A DNA stretch of 64,000 nucleotides from Pontiella agarivorans (GCF_034531395.1 NZ_JARVCO010000002.1:434001-498000), one strand, 5' to 3'; shown: positions 52,067 through 59,960, counted from the stretch's first letter. Translations and numbers: made by a program. The notes: a model not told the origin generated them from the letters alone.

Positions 52067-53545
52067 TTATCCCACAAACCTCGCCAGAACTTGCTTAAAT
52101 TTCTCTTCCGCCTTCAGGCTTTCACTCCAGGCGGCCTTTAAATCGTTCATCGCCTCTTCAACAGTCGGCAGATTATCTTCAATAATTTTTTCGACGTAGA
52201 GCGGAATGTTGAGGTTGTAGTCGTTTTCTTTCAGCTCGTCGGCATCGGCGACCTTGACGTAGTTTTCCACGTCGGCGTAACCGCTATACCAGTCATAGAT
52301 CTGCTTCACATGACTGGGTTCCAGAAAATTCTGGGCGCGGCCCACACGGATCTGATCGGAGGCGTCAATGAAGAGGACTTTGCCCTTTTTCGCGGCGGGC
52401 TTGTTCTGCTTAAACACCATCACGCAGGCGGCCAGCTGGGTGCCGTAGAAAATGTTGGGGCCCAGGCCGATCACCGCTTCGAGCAGATCGGCTTCCAGCA
52501 GCGCCTTGCGGATTTTGCCTTCGGCCCCTTTGCGGAAAAGCGCGCCATGTGGCAGCACGACGGTCATGCGGCCGGTGCTGTTCATGGATTTAATCATGTG
52601 CTGGACCCAGGCCATATCCCCGTTGCCTTTGGGCGGAACCCCCGCGATATTGCGTCCAAATGGATCATTGGCCCAGGTTGAAGCGCCCCAGTCTTTCAGT
52701 GAAAACGGAGGGTTGGCAATGACGCAGTCAAAGGTTTTGAGCCCGTCGGCTTCAAAGAAGCCGGGGTTACGCAGGGTATCCCCGCGGATAATCTCGAAAT
52801 CCTCCATCCCGTGCAGGAACATATTCATCCGGGCAATGGAGCTGGAGGTGAGGTTTTTTTCCTGACCAAACAGCTTGAGCGTACGGTAGTCTTCGTTGTT
52901 TTGCTTCAGATGGTCCACGCATTCCAGCAACATGCCACCGGTCCCGCAGGCGGGGTCATACACCGACTCGCCTTCATGAGGATCAAGGATCAGTCCGAGC
53001 AGATGCACCACCGAGCGCGGGGTGTAGAACTCCCCGGCTTTCTTGTTCGTCAAATCAGCAAAGTGCTTAATGAGGTATTCATACGCCTGCCCCAGCATAT
53101 CCGGATCGACCGTTTCATTGCTCAGCTGGTATTGCGAAAAATGTTCAACCAGATTGATGAGCAGCGCATCCGAAAGCTTGTTTTTATTGCTCCACTGCGC
53201 ATCGCCAAAGATGCCGTATAGAAATTCCTGGTTTGCCTGTTCAATCCCGCGCAGGGCCTGCTCGATAGTCATGCCCACATTCGTTGTGGTCTCGCGCACA
53301 TCTGTCCAGTGGCACCCTTCCGGAATCTCAAAGCGGTGCATTTCGGGCAGTGACGCATATTCCGTGTCGCCATCGGACTCTTTAAGGGCGGCCTGGTATT
53401 CACCGTCATAAACATCGGAGATCCGCTTAAAGAAAAGCAGGGGGAAAATGTAGACCTTGAAGTCCGAAGCATCGACCGGCCCCTTCAGGATCCAAGCCGC
53501 TTTGGACAGGTACTGTTCAAGTTGTGAAAGTGTGAGTTTTTCCAT
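52067..53545 (-). CDS. hsdM: Type I DNA methyltransferase HsdM, first copy (M1)
   Basis: 492 residues. Domains as in M2: helical N-terminus (LSQLEQYLSKAAWILKGPVDASDFKVYIFPLLFFKRISDVYDGEY), SAM motif DPACGTGGMLLEC (about 199-211) and catalytic NPPF in VIANPPFSLKDWG. It is clearly a paralogue of M2, yet only one hsdS and one hsdR are present. First gene of the operon; 91 bp separate it from the HEAT/nuclease gene. It may pair with M2 on one HsdS, or be the survivor of a second system whose hsdS was lost. Confidence 0.93.
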   Translation of the reverse strand: MEKLTLSQLEQYLSKAAWILKGPVDASDFKVYIFPLLFFKRISDVYDGEYQAALKESDGDTEYASLPEMHRFEIPEGCHWTDVRETTTNVGMTIEQALRGIEQANQEFLYGIFGDAQWSNKNKLSDALLINLVEHFSQYQLSNETVDPDMLGQAYEYLIKHFADLTNKKAGEFYTPRSVVHLLGLILDPHEGESVYDPACGTGGMLLECVDHLKQNNEDYRTLKLFGQEKNLTSSSIARMNMFLHGMEDFEIIRGDTLRNPGFFEADGLKTFDCVIANPPFSLKDWGASTWANDPFGRNIAGVPPKGNGDMAWVQHMIKSMNSTGRMTVVLPHGALFRKGAEGKIRKALLEADLLEAVIGLGPNIFYGTQLAACVMVFKQNKPAAKKGKVLFIDASDQIRVGRAQNFLEPSHVKQIYDWYSGYADVENYVKVADADELKENDYNLNIPLYVEKIIEDNLPTVEEAMNDLKAAWSESLKAEEKFKQVLARFVG

Positions 53546-53953
53546 GCCAATAACACCTTAAGTCTATGAGAGTTTTCAATAGAATCAAACTGGAAACAGT
53601 TTACTCGGTCCGATGAACAATTGGAAGAACAGACGAATATTTTGAAGTTTATCAGTGGTGTGATAAGTCAAAAAACACCGTTTTTAAGGGCATGGGAAAG
53701 AGCTGGATCGTCAGGTTCTTCCAGTCGAAACCCGTACTTTTTATACCCGTTCAATAAATTGGGATTCTGCTTTAATCCGTCGGGAACGACTGATCCCCGG
53801 ATCTGCTGGTCTCCGGTTTTCCGGACTTTGGGAATCATGGTTTTCAGCAGATGGGTTTCGATGCTCAGCCGCCTGTAATTGAAATTCAGTATGCGGGCGT
53901 GGGTATAACAGAACCAGAGGAAGTGTTGGGGTGGAGGATTTGCAAAAAAATAC
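53546..53953. other. Non-coding stretch upstream of the restriction operon
   Basis: About 400 bp between hsdM1 and the tRNA genes. It should hold the promoter of the restriction operon. I see no convincing gene, repeat, integrase remnant or copy of a tRNA 3' end; short open frames here have no protein-like composition. Confidence 0.4.
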
Positions 53954-54030
53954 TGGTACCCCGGAGAGGGCTCGAACCTCCTACCTACGGATTAGGAATC
54001 CGTCGCTCTGTCCAGGTGAGCTACCGGGGT
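53954..54030 (-). tRNA. tRNA-Arg (anticodon CCT)
   Basis: Minus-strand cloverleaf. Acceptor ACCCCGG pairs with CCGGGGT, anticodon stem ACGGA/TCCGT with loop TTCCTAA (anticodon CCT), T-loop GGTTCGAGCC, and encoded CCA at the 3' end. Length 77 including CCA. Reads the AGG codon. Confidence 0.95.
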
Positions 54031-54092
54031 GCCATAAGGGGAGATAAAATCCGGAAATCCGGTTGAATTTGCAACCTTCAAAATCAAAAAGA

Positions 54093-54122
54093 AAACCCGG
54101 TCCGAAGATTCAGACCGGGTTT
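54093..54122 (-). terminator. Terminator between tRNA-Gly and tRNA-Arg
   Basis: Perfect 10-bp stem AAACCCGGTC / GACCGGGTTT, four bases after tRNA-Gly on minus, followed by TTTTCTTTTT. Confidence 0.88.
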
Positions 54123-54126
54123 AAAT

Positions 54127-54201
54127 TGGAGCGAGCGATGAGATTCGAACTCACGACAGTCACCTTGGCAAGGTGGGGCTCTACCACTGAGCTACGCTCG
54201 C
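54127..54201 (-). tRNA. tRNA-Gly (anticodon GCC)
   Basis: Minus-strand cloverleaf. Acceptor GCGAGCG pairs with CGCTCGC, anticodon loop TTGCCAA (GCC), T-loop GTTCGAATC, and encoded CCA. Length 75 including CCA. Own promoter upstream and terminator downstream. Confidence 0.95.
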
Positions 54202-54223
54202 GTTTTCCTCGAAAGGAGCGCCT

Positions 54224-54251
54224 ATAGTATGCATAGCTTTTTGGTTTGCAA
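54224..54251 (-). promoter_or_regulatory. Sigma70-type promoter of tRNA-Gly
   Basis: On minus: -35 TTGCAA (54246-54251), 16-bp spacer, -10 TACTAT (54224-54229), 22 bp before the mature tRNA 5' end. Confidence 0.55.
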
Positions 54252-54331
54252 GCCGTTTTTTTGCAAAAAATGAACGCGGGGTGCCGGGATGGAATCGAAG
54301 ACGTTTTTAAGTGTGGATCTGCATCGAAACA

Positions 54332-54341
54332 GGGGGGGGGG
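54332..54341 (+). repeat. G10 homopolymer tract upstream of the exosortase gene
   Basis: Ten consecutive G, about 88 bp before the exosortase start, in the presumed leader. It is the longest G run I noticed in the window. Such tracts are prone to slippage. Confidence 0.85.
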
Positions 54342-54428
54342 AAGAAAGGCCGGGAGCAACGGTTCTTGAGTTTTCAGGGGGTGTTGTATATACCATCTGA
54401 AACGGACGAATTGCACGGGAGTCTGATT

Positions 54429-55403
54429 ATGGAAGAAGTGAAAACCTCAACTGCGCTGATCTGGAGTGATCGCTGGCGTCTGGGGGCTTTGTCGAAGACG
54501 GAGATGCTCAATATCGGTTTTGCGTCGGTACTCATCGGTATGCTGTTTGTGCTGTTTCATCTGTTCGGCAATACGGTGGAGAATGTGGGGAGCAAGTCGG
54601 CGTTTGTCTGGATGGTTGCCCGCTGGGGGGATAAAATTTCGTTCGGTGCGGACTATTCGCACGGTTATCTGATCCCGTTTGTGAGCTTGGGTGTGGTCTG
54701 GTATAAGCGCGCAGATTTTTTTGCGGCCCAAAAAAAGAGCAGTTACTGGGGGCTTGTTGTGGTGATCGGCTCTCTTTTTATGCACTGGCTGGGCGCCAAA
54801 ATGCAGCAGCCGCGTTTGTCGCTGATGGCGCTGATCGGACTGATCTGGGGGATTCCGTTTTATTTCTACGGGTGGGAAGTGGCGAAGCTGCTGATCTTTC
54901 CGTGTTCGTATTTGATTTTCTGTGTGCCGCTTAACTTTCTGGATGCCCTTTCGGGACCGTTGCAGCGGGTTGCGACGACGATGGGGTACAACCTGCTGAC
55001 GGATATGGGCATTCAGGTGCAGCGGGTCGGTACACAGCTGATTTCGGATTATTTCCAGCTGAACGTGGAGGCGGCATGTTCGGGATTGCGATCATTGCTG
55101 GCCATGACGGCGCTGACGGCGGTTTATGCGTATTTCACCCAGAAAACCTTTGTGAAAAAATGGCTGTTGTTTCTTTGCTGTATTCCGATTGCGGTGGCGG
55201 GGAATATCGGGCGGATTATTTCGATTGCGCTGGTATCGATCACCACGGGGCAGGAATTCGGCGCCGGTCTGCACCATGACTGGTCGGGGTATGTTCTCTT
55301 TACGGTTGCCATCAGTCTGATGGTCGGTTTCGGAAAATTGCTGGATGTAAATTATAAGGAACTTTTTGTGTCATGGAAAAAAGCCTATTTAAGCCGTTCC
55401 TGA
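54429..55403 (+). CDS. Exosortase (transpeptidase-like membrane enzyme)
   Basis: 324 residues. Inner-membrane protein with about eight hydrophobic helices, of the exosortase/archaeosortase family, which cleaves C-terminal sorting tags (such as PEP-CTERM) from exported proteins. The active-site Cys is in AACSGLRSLLAMTAL (about residue 216), the Arg in AGNIGRIISIALVS (about 260) and the His in HHDWSGYVLF. Start at 54429 has GGGAG upstream. No PEP-CTERM substrate is recognisable in the window. Overlaps the EpsI-like gene by 31 bp. Confidence 0.88.
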   Translation: MEEVKTSTALIWSDRWRLGALSKTEMLNIGFASVLIGMLFVLFHLFGNTVENVGSKSAFVWMVARWGDKISFGADYSHGYLIPFVSLGVVWYKRADFFAAQKKSSYWGLVVVIGSLFMHWLGAKMQQPRLSLMALIGLIWGIPFYFYGWEVAKLLIFPCSYLIFCVPLNFLDALSGPLQRVATTMGYNLLTDMGIQVQRVGTQLISDYFQLNVEAACSGLRSLLAMTALTAVYAYFTQKTFVKKWLLFLCCIPIAVAGNIGRIISIALVSITTGQEFGAGLHHDWSGYVLFTVAISLMVGFGKLLDVNYKELFVSWKKAYLSRS

Positions 55404-56167
55404 TCGTTGTTATTCTGATGACGGTGTCGGTGTTTGCGCTCGCCTTTACGGTGGGGGTGGAACTTGACTTTGTTCCGGGGGTGAAGATGGAGCTTCCGGA
55501 AGAGGTGCAGAACTGGCATGGCAACCAGCTTAAATTCTGCCATAACCCGGAAGAGTGCGCCAAGGACTACCGCGATGCATCGTTTTATGTCAGCGAGCTT
55601 GAAATTCCGGATATCTGCCCGGTCTGCGGCTCCCGGCTGTATAATATGGCCCGGGCTGAGAAGGAACAGCTTCCTGAGGATACGGAATTTGTGAAATCGG
55701 CCTATACCAACGAGGCGGGAACCCGCCTTTTTACATCGATCGTACTTTCTGGAACGGCGCGCGATTCTATCCACCGGCCGCAGCGCTGTCTTAAAGGGCA
55801 GGGCAATACACTCGACGGGGAGTATGATCTCGAGGTGCCGATGGAGGGGCGCGATCCGCTGAAGGTGCGCGTCATTAAAACCTCCCGGACCTTCCGGACC
55901 GAAGAAGGGGAGCAGCCATACTATTCGTTTTATGCCTACTGGTTTGTGGGGCAGGACCGGGAAACACCGTCGCACTATTCCCGCATGTTCTGGCTGGCCT
56001 GGGACCGCGTGGTCCGTTCGACCGCCAACCGTTGGGCCTATATTGCCGTGCAGGGCGAACGCGAGGCGGAGGGGACCGAATATGAAGGGGAGATCATCAG
56101 TTTTGTTCAGGAGATCTATCCGCAGATTCTGACTGAGACCATGCGAAAAAAGGCGTATGGCGACTAA
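55373..56167 (+). CDS. Exosortase-associated EpsI-like protein (DUF3485)
   Basis: 264 residues. One N-terminal membrane helix (about 8-30), then an extracytoplasmic domain with the EpsI signature SIHRPQRCLKGQGN (about 137-150). It has two extra Cys-containing stretches (FCHNPEECAK and CPVCGSRLYN, the latter zinc-ribbon-like), which I do not expect in typical EpsI. Overlap with the exosortase gene shows coupling. EpsI proteins accompany exosortases in exopolysaccharide/sorting loci; the biochemical role is not settled. Confidence 0.8.
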   Translation: MEKSLFKPFLIVVILMTVSVFALAFTVGVELDFVPGVKMELPEEVQNWHGNQLKFCHNPEECAKDYRDASFYVSELEIPDICPVCGSRLYNMARAEKEQLPEDTEFVKSAYTNEAGTRLFTSIVLSGTARDSIHRPQRCLKGQGNTLDGEYDLEVPMEGRDPLKVRVIKTSRTFRTEEGEQPYYSFYAYWFVGQDRETPSHYSRMFWLAWDRVVRSTANRWAYIAVQGEREAEGTEYEGEIISFVQEIYPQILTETMRKKAYGD

Positions 56168-56169
56168 TC

Positions 56170-56184
56170 TTCCACGCCTTGGAA
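56170..56184. repeat. TTCCA-N5-TGGAA palindrome, copy 14
   Basis: Exact copy, centre CGCCT, in the gap between the EpsI stop and its terminator. Confidence 0.8.
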
Positions 56185-56193
56185 GTTGCGCAG

Positions 56194-56228
56194 GCCCGCA
56201 GTTTATTTATACTGCGGGCTTTATTTTT
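56194..56228 (+). terminator. Rho-independent terminator after the EpsI-like gene
   Basis: Perfect stem GCCCGCAGT (56194-56202) / ACTGCGGGC (56211-56219), eight-base loop, followed by a T-rich run. Confidence 0.9.
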
Positions 56229-56245
56229 GGAAATTGAGGAAAATT

Positions 56246-56542
56246 ATGTCCGAAGAAAATAACGGGATAGACGTGGGCTACGTCGCCAAACTGGCCTGCA
56301 TTGACCTGACCGAAGAAGAGAAAGAGCTGTTTCACGGCCAGCTGGACCAGGTGCTGCACTATGTCGAGCAGCTGAACGAGCTTGATGTGTCCGATGTTGA
56401 ACCGACGGCGCATGCCATTCCGGTATTCAACGTATTTCGTAAAGACGAAGTCGGCACCAGTCTGAATCATCAGGAGGTCATTGCAAACTTCCCTTCGGCC
56501 GCCGACGGCCACGTCCGCGTTCCCAAAATTATCGACCAGTAG
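56246..56542 (+). CDS. gatC: Asp-tRNA(Asn)/Glu-tRNA(Gln) amidotransferase subunit C
   Basis: 98 residues. Small subunit that clamps GatA to GatB. VGYVAKLACIDLTEEEKE at the N-terminus and LDVSDVEPTAHA are characteristic. Start at 56246 was preferred to an extension through the terminator hairpin. Ten bases before gatA. Confidence 0.93.
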   Translation: MSEENNGIDVGYVAKLACIDLTEEEKELFHGQLDQVLHYVEQLNELDVSDVEPTAHAIPVFNVFRKDEVGTSLNHQEVIANFPSAADGHVRVPKIIDQ

Positions 56543-56551
56543 GAATTTCAA

Positions 56552-58015
56552 ATGGCTGATCTACATAAACTTACAATTTCAGAACTCTCTGAAAAGCTGG
56601 CTGCGGGCGATTGCACCTCGGTCGATATTGTCAATGACGTACTCGCGTCAATCGAAGCGAACGACGGCAGCGTCGGGGCCTATCTGACGCTGAATGCCGA
56701 AGATGCGCTGGCACAGGCCGAAGCGGCCGATGAGCGGCGGGCGGCGGGAGAAAAACTTCCCATGCTCGGCATTCCGGTGGCGATCAAGGACCTGCTCAAT
56801 GTCAAGGGGCAGCCCTGCACCTGCTCTTCAAAAATCCTTGAAGGCTACACCGCGCCGTATGACGCAACAGTGATTGCCAAACTGCGCGAAGCCGGTGCCA
56901 TCCTGCTCGGCCGCGTGAATATGGATGAATTTGCGATGGGCTCGAGCACCGAAAATGCGGCGCTGGGCAAAACATCCAATCCCTGGAATCTCGACCATGT
57001 GCCCGGCGGTTCATCCGGCGGTTCGGCGGCCTGCGTGGCGGCGGATGAGGCGATTGCCTCGCTCGGTTCGGATACCGGCGGTTCGATCCGCCAGCCGGCG
57101 GCGTTCTGCGGCTGTGTCGGGGTGAAACCGACTTATGGCCGGGTTTCGCGCTTCGGCCTGACCGCCTTTGCGTCCTCGCTGGATCAGATCGGGCCGATCA
57201 CTAAAACGGTGAAGGATTCCGCCATTCTGATGGAAGCCATCTGCGGGCATGATCCTATGGATTCCTCCTCCATTGAAATGGATGTTCCGGCCTTTGGAGA
57301 AAAACTGACGGCTGACACATCGCTGGCCGGCATGAAACTGGGTCTGCCGAAAGAATATTTTGTGGAAGGTATGGACCCGGAGGTTGAACAATCGGTGCGC
57401 GATGCCGTTGAGCACTGCAGAAACCTCGGGGCGGAAATTGTGGATGTCAGCCTGCCGAATGCAAAATATGCCATTGCTGTGTATTACATTATCGCCACAG
57501 CCGAGGCTTCGGCCAATCTGGCGCGTTTTGACGGTATTCGCTATGGCCGGCGCATCGACGGAAAAGATCCGGCGGATCTGTATGGAAAAACGCGCTCGGC
57601 GGGATTCGGTCCGGAAGTCAAACGCCGGATTATTCTGGGCACCTATGTGCTGAGCAGCGGGTATTACGATGCGTATTATAAAAAGGCGCAGAAAGTCCGC
57701 ACGCTGATCCGCAATGATTTTACCGAGGCGTTCAAACAGTGCGACGCAATCCTGGCACCGGTCACGCCGACGCCGGCCTATAAAAAAGGCGATAAGACGG
57801 ATGACCCGCTGAAGATGTATCTCGACGATATCCTGACGACGCCGATCAATCTGGCCGGCAACTGCGCACTGTCGCTGCCGTGCGGGTTTGCATCGAACGG
57901 CCTGCCGATCGGGCTGCAGATCATCGGCGACGCGTTTCAGGAAGACACCATTCTCAAAGTCGGGCATGCCTATGAGCAGACGACGGAGTGGCACACCCGT
58001 AAACCGGAGCTTTAA
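56552..58015 (+). CDS. gatA: Asp-tRNA(Asn)/Glu-tRNA(Gln) amidotransferase subunit A
   Basis: 487 residues. Amidase that releases ammonia from glutamine for tRNA-dependent amidation. The Ser-cisSer-Lys triad is visible: Lys in IPVAIKDLLNVKG (about 79), and the two Ser in the PGGSSGGSAA and GSDTGGSIRQPAAFCG blocks. Presence of GatCAB implies that Gln-tRNA and/or Asn-tRNA are made by the indirect route. Separated from gatB by the GxxExxY element. Confidence 0.96.
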   Translation: MADLHKLTISELSEKLAAGDCTSVDIVNDVLASIEANDGSVGAYLTLNAEDALAQAEAADERRAAGEKLPMLGIPVAIKDLLNVKGQPCTCSSKILEGYTAPYDATVIAKLREAGAILLGRVNMDEFAMGSSTENAALGKTSNPWNLDHVPGGSSGGSAACVAADEAIASLGSDTGGSIRQPAAFCGCVGVKPTYGRVSRFGLTAFASSLDQIGPITKTVKDSAILMEAICGHDPMDSSSIEMDVPAFGEKLTADTSLAGMKLGLPKEYFVEGMDPEVEQSVRDAVEHCRNLGAEIVDVSLPNAKYAIAVYYIIATAEASANLARFDGIRYGRRIDGKDPADLYGKTRSAGFGPEVKRRIILGTYVLSSGYYDAYYKKAQKVRTLIRNDFTEAFKQCDAILAPVTPTPAYKKGDKTDDPLKMYLDDILTTPINLAGNCALSLPCGFASNGLPIGLQIIGDAFQEDTILKVGHAYEQTTEWHTRKPEL

Positions 58016-58023
58016 TTGGGTTT

Positions 58024-58454
58024 ACCACGGAGGGCGCGGAGGTCCACGGAGTATGGAGCACGAACAGTTAACTGAAAGAATTATAGGGGCGGCGATGAAG
58101 GTTCATTCTGCGCTGGGTCCCGGGCTGTTGGAGCGTGCTTATCACGCATGTTTGCTTCGCGAGTTGGAAAAACAGGATTTTTCGGTTTCTTCCGAGGTGA
58201 TGTTGCCTTTGGAGTATGAGGGAGAAACCATTGATGCAGGATTTAGAATGGATTTGCTTGTGGAGGATTCAGTCATCGTTGAGCTGAAATCCGTCGAAAA
58301 GACACTACCCATTCATGAAGCACAGTTAATTACCTATTTAAAGTTAAGCGGGAAGAAAGTCGGACTGCTTATTAATTTTAATGTTTCACATCTAAAGGAC
58401 GGGATTACACGCAGATTTAATTAAAACTCCGTGTATCTCCGCGACCTCTGTGGT
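58024..58454. mobile_element. Inverted-repeat-bounded GxxExxY element, element D
   Basis: ACCACGGAGGGCGCGGAGGT... (58024-58052) and its inverted counterpart at 58426-58454 match at 25 of 29 positions and enclose exactly one gene, with the start codon on the base after the left arm and the stop one base before the right arm. It splits gatA from gatB, which are often adjacent. The outer ends match the gene-less elements A, B and C. No transposase is present, so mobility is inferred from structure only. Confidence 0.65.
58053..58424 (+). CDS. GxxExxY protein (PD-(D/E)XK-like)
   Basis: 123 residues, typical length for the GxxExxY family. The name motif is GPGLLERAY (Gly24, Glu27, Tyr30). The second half has a PD-(D/E)XK-like core: Asp67 in GFRMDLLVED and Glu77-Lys79 in VIVELKS, followed by a helix HEAQLITYLKLSG. 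A nuclease fold is therefore likely, but no activity has been firmly shown for the family to my knowledge. The ATG directly follows the left inverted repeat, whose own CGGAG may act as ribosome site. It lies between gatA and gatB without functional relation to them. Confidence 0.88.
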   Translation: MEHEQLTERIIGAAMKVHSALGPGLLERAYHACLLRELEKQDFSVSSEVMLPLEYEGETIDAGFRMDLLVEDSVIVELKSVEKTLPIHEAQLITYLKLSGKKVGLLINFNVSHLKDGITRRFN

Positions 58455-58473
58455 GAATGAGGAAGAAATAATC

Positions 58474-59898
58474 ATGGAATACGAAGCAACAATCGGTCTT
58501 GAAACCCACATCATGCAGAAGACAGCATCGAAGATGTTCTGCGCCTGCAAATATGAATACGGCGCGAAGCCGAACACCCACGTCTGTCCGGTCTGTCTGG
58601 GTTATCCCGGCGCGCTGCCGGTGATGAATGAAAAAGCCATTGAGCTGATCTGCAAAGCGGGGCTGCTGCTGGGTTGCGAAATCAATCCCTACAGCAAATG
58701 GGACCGTAAAAACTATTTTTATCCGGACATGGCCAAGAACTATCAGATCACCCAGGCCGACGAGCCGGTCTGTCTGGGCGGTGAAGTGACGGTTGAGGTG
58801 GAGGGCGAAATGAAAACCTTCACGCTCGAGCGGATTCATCAGGAGGAAAACGCGGCGAAAAATACGCACGTCGCCGGCGCATCGCTGGTGGATTACAACC
58901 GTGCCGGCACGGCGCTGATGGAAATTGTTTCCAATCCCTGTATGTCTTCAGCGGAAGATGCATTGGCCTATATGACGGCGGTTAAACAGATCATGCAGTA
59001 CGGCGGCATTTCCAACTGCGACCAGGAAAAAGGGCAGATGCGTTCCGATGTGAATGTCTCGGTACGCCCGGTCGGCCAGAAGGAGCTGGGGGCCAAGGTT
59101 GAAATCAAAAACATGAACTCCTTCGCCTTTATCAAAGATGCCATCGAATACGAAATCGAGCGCCAGATTGCGGTGCTCGAAGCCGGTGGCAAGGTGGATC
59201 AGGAAACGCGCGGTTATAATCCGGATCGCGGCGAAACCTTTGTGCAGCGTACCAAAGAGAATGCGCACGATTACCGCTATTTCCCGGAACCGGACCTGAT
59301 GCCGGTGAAAATCACGGCCGAACAGGTGGAGCAGTGGCGGTCCGAACTGCCGGAAATGCCGGCGCAGCGCCGGGCCCGCTATGTTTCCGAGCTGGGCCTG
59401 CCGGAATATGACGCCGGTGTGCTGACGGCCGATAAAGCGACGTCGGACTATTTTGAAGCCGTGATGGCGCACACCCAAAATGCCAAGGCGGTTTCGAATT
59501 TCATTATGGGCGAAATGCTGCGCCTGCTCTCGGAATCCGGTTCTTCCATCGAAGACTGCAAAGTGACGCCGGAAAAACTGGCCGAAATTATTGCACTGAT
59601 CGATGCCAAGACGATCAATACCGGCGGCGGCAAACAGATCTTTGAAGTGATCTTTAATGAAGGCGGCGAGCCGAAAAAGATTATGGATGAAAAAGGTCTG
59701 GCACAGGTTTCCGATGATTCAGCGCTGGAAGGCTGGGCGGATGAGGCGATTGCGAATAACCCGAAACCGGTCGAGGAATACAAGGCCGGTAATGCGGCTT
59801 CCATCAACTTCCTGATGGGGCAGGTGATGAAGGCCAGTCGCGGCAAAGCCAACCCCGGTGCTGTGATGCAGATGCTCAAGCAGAAGCTCGACGGATAA
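58474..59898 (+). CDS. gatB: Asp-tRNA(Asn)/Glu-tRNA(Gln) amidotransferase subunit B
   Basis: 474 residues. Activates the tRNA-bound Asp/Glu by phosphorylation. YEATIGLETHIMQKTASKMFCAC (start), CPVCLGYPGALPVMN, NYFYPDMAKNYQITQ, HQEENAAKNTH and the C-terminal YqeY-like tail (NFLMGQVMKASRGKANPG) are all canonical. Start at 58474 is supported by GAGGAAG. It begins 19 bp past the right repeat of the GxxExxY element. Confidence 0.96.
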   Translation: MEYEATIGLETHIMQKTASKMFCACKYEYGAKPNTHVCPVCLGYPGALPVMNEKAIELICKAGLLLGCEINPYSKWDRKNYFYPDMAKNYQITQADEPVCLGGEVTVEVEGEMKTFTLERIHQEENAAKNTHVAGASLVDYNRAGTALMEIVSNPCMSSAEDALAYMTAVKQIMQYGGISNCDQEKGQMRSDVNVSVRPVGQKELGAKVEIKNMNSFAFIKDAIEYEIERQIAVLEAGGKVDQETRGYNPDRGETFVQRTKENAHDYRYFPEPDLMPVKITAEQVEQWRSELPEMPAQRRARYVSELGLPEYDAGVLTADKATSDYFEAVMAHTQNAKAVSNFIMGEMLRLLSESGSSIEDCKVTPEKLAEIIALIDAKTINTGGGKQIFEVIFNEGGEPKKIMDEKGLAQVSDDSALEGWADEAIANNPKPVEEYKAGNAASINFLMGQVMKASRGKANPGAVMQMLKQKLDG

Positions 59899-59900
59899 CT

Positions 59901-59960
59901 ATCCACAGATTTCACGGATGACCTGGATTTAGAATCCTCTAATCTGGGTAATCTGTGGAT
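59901..59960. repeat. Intergenic inverted-repeat hairpin, element E
   Basis: ATCCACAGATT (59901-59911) and AATCTGTGGAT (59950-59960) are perfect 11-bp inverted repeats. It fills the gap between the gatB stop and the Nth-like stop; its last base is part of the stop codon of the Nth-like gene. A different sequence family from elements A-D, but the same architecture. Confidence 0.75.

Noticed and set aside
53621-53878. 85-codon open frame on + between the restriction operon and the tRNA genes
   Set aside because: No ribosome site, no protein-like composition, and it crosses the presumed promoter region.
45121-54030. tRNA-Arg 3' end repeated at the other end of the restriction island as an att site
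   Set aside because: I looked for the tRNA-Arg 3' sequence near 45121-45500 and found none, and there is no integrase.
54246-54428. Exosortase start at TTG 54246, placing the G10 tract in the coding region
   Set aside because: The first 60 residues would be low-complexity and without a membrane segment; the ATG at 54429 has a good ribosome site.
57888-58052. In-frame upstream extension of the GxxExxY gene into gatA
   Set aside because: It would read gatA in another frame and run through the left inverted repeat; the ATG at 58053 directly after the repeat fits the family's usual start.
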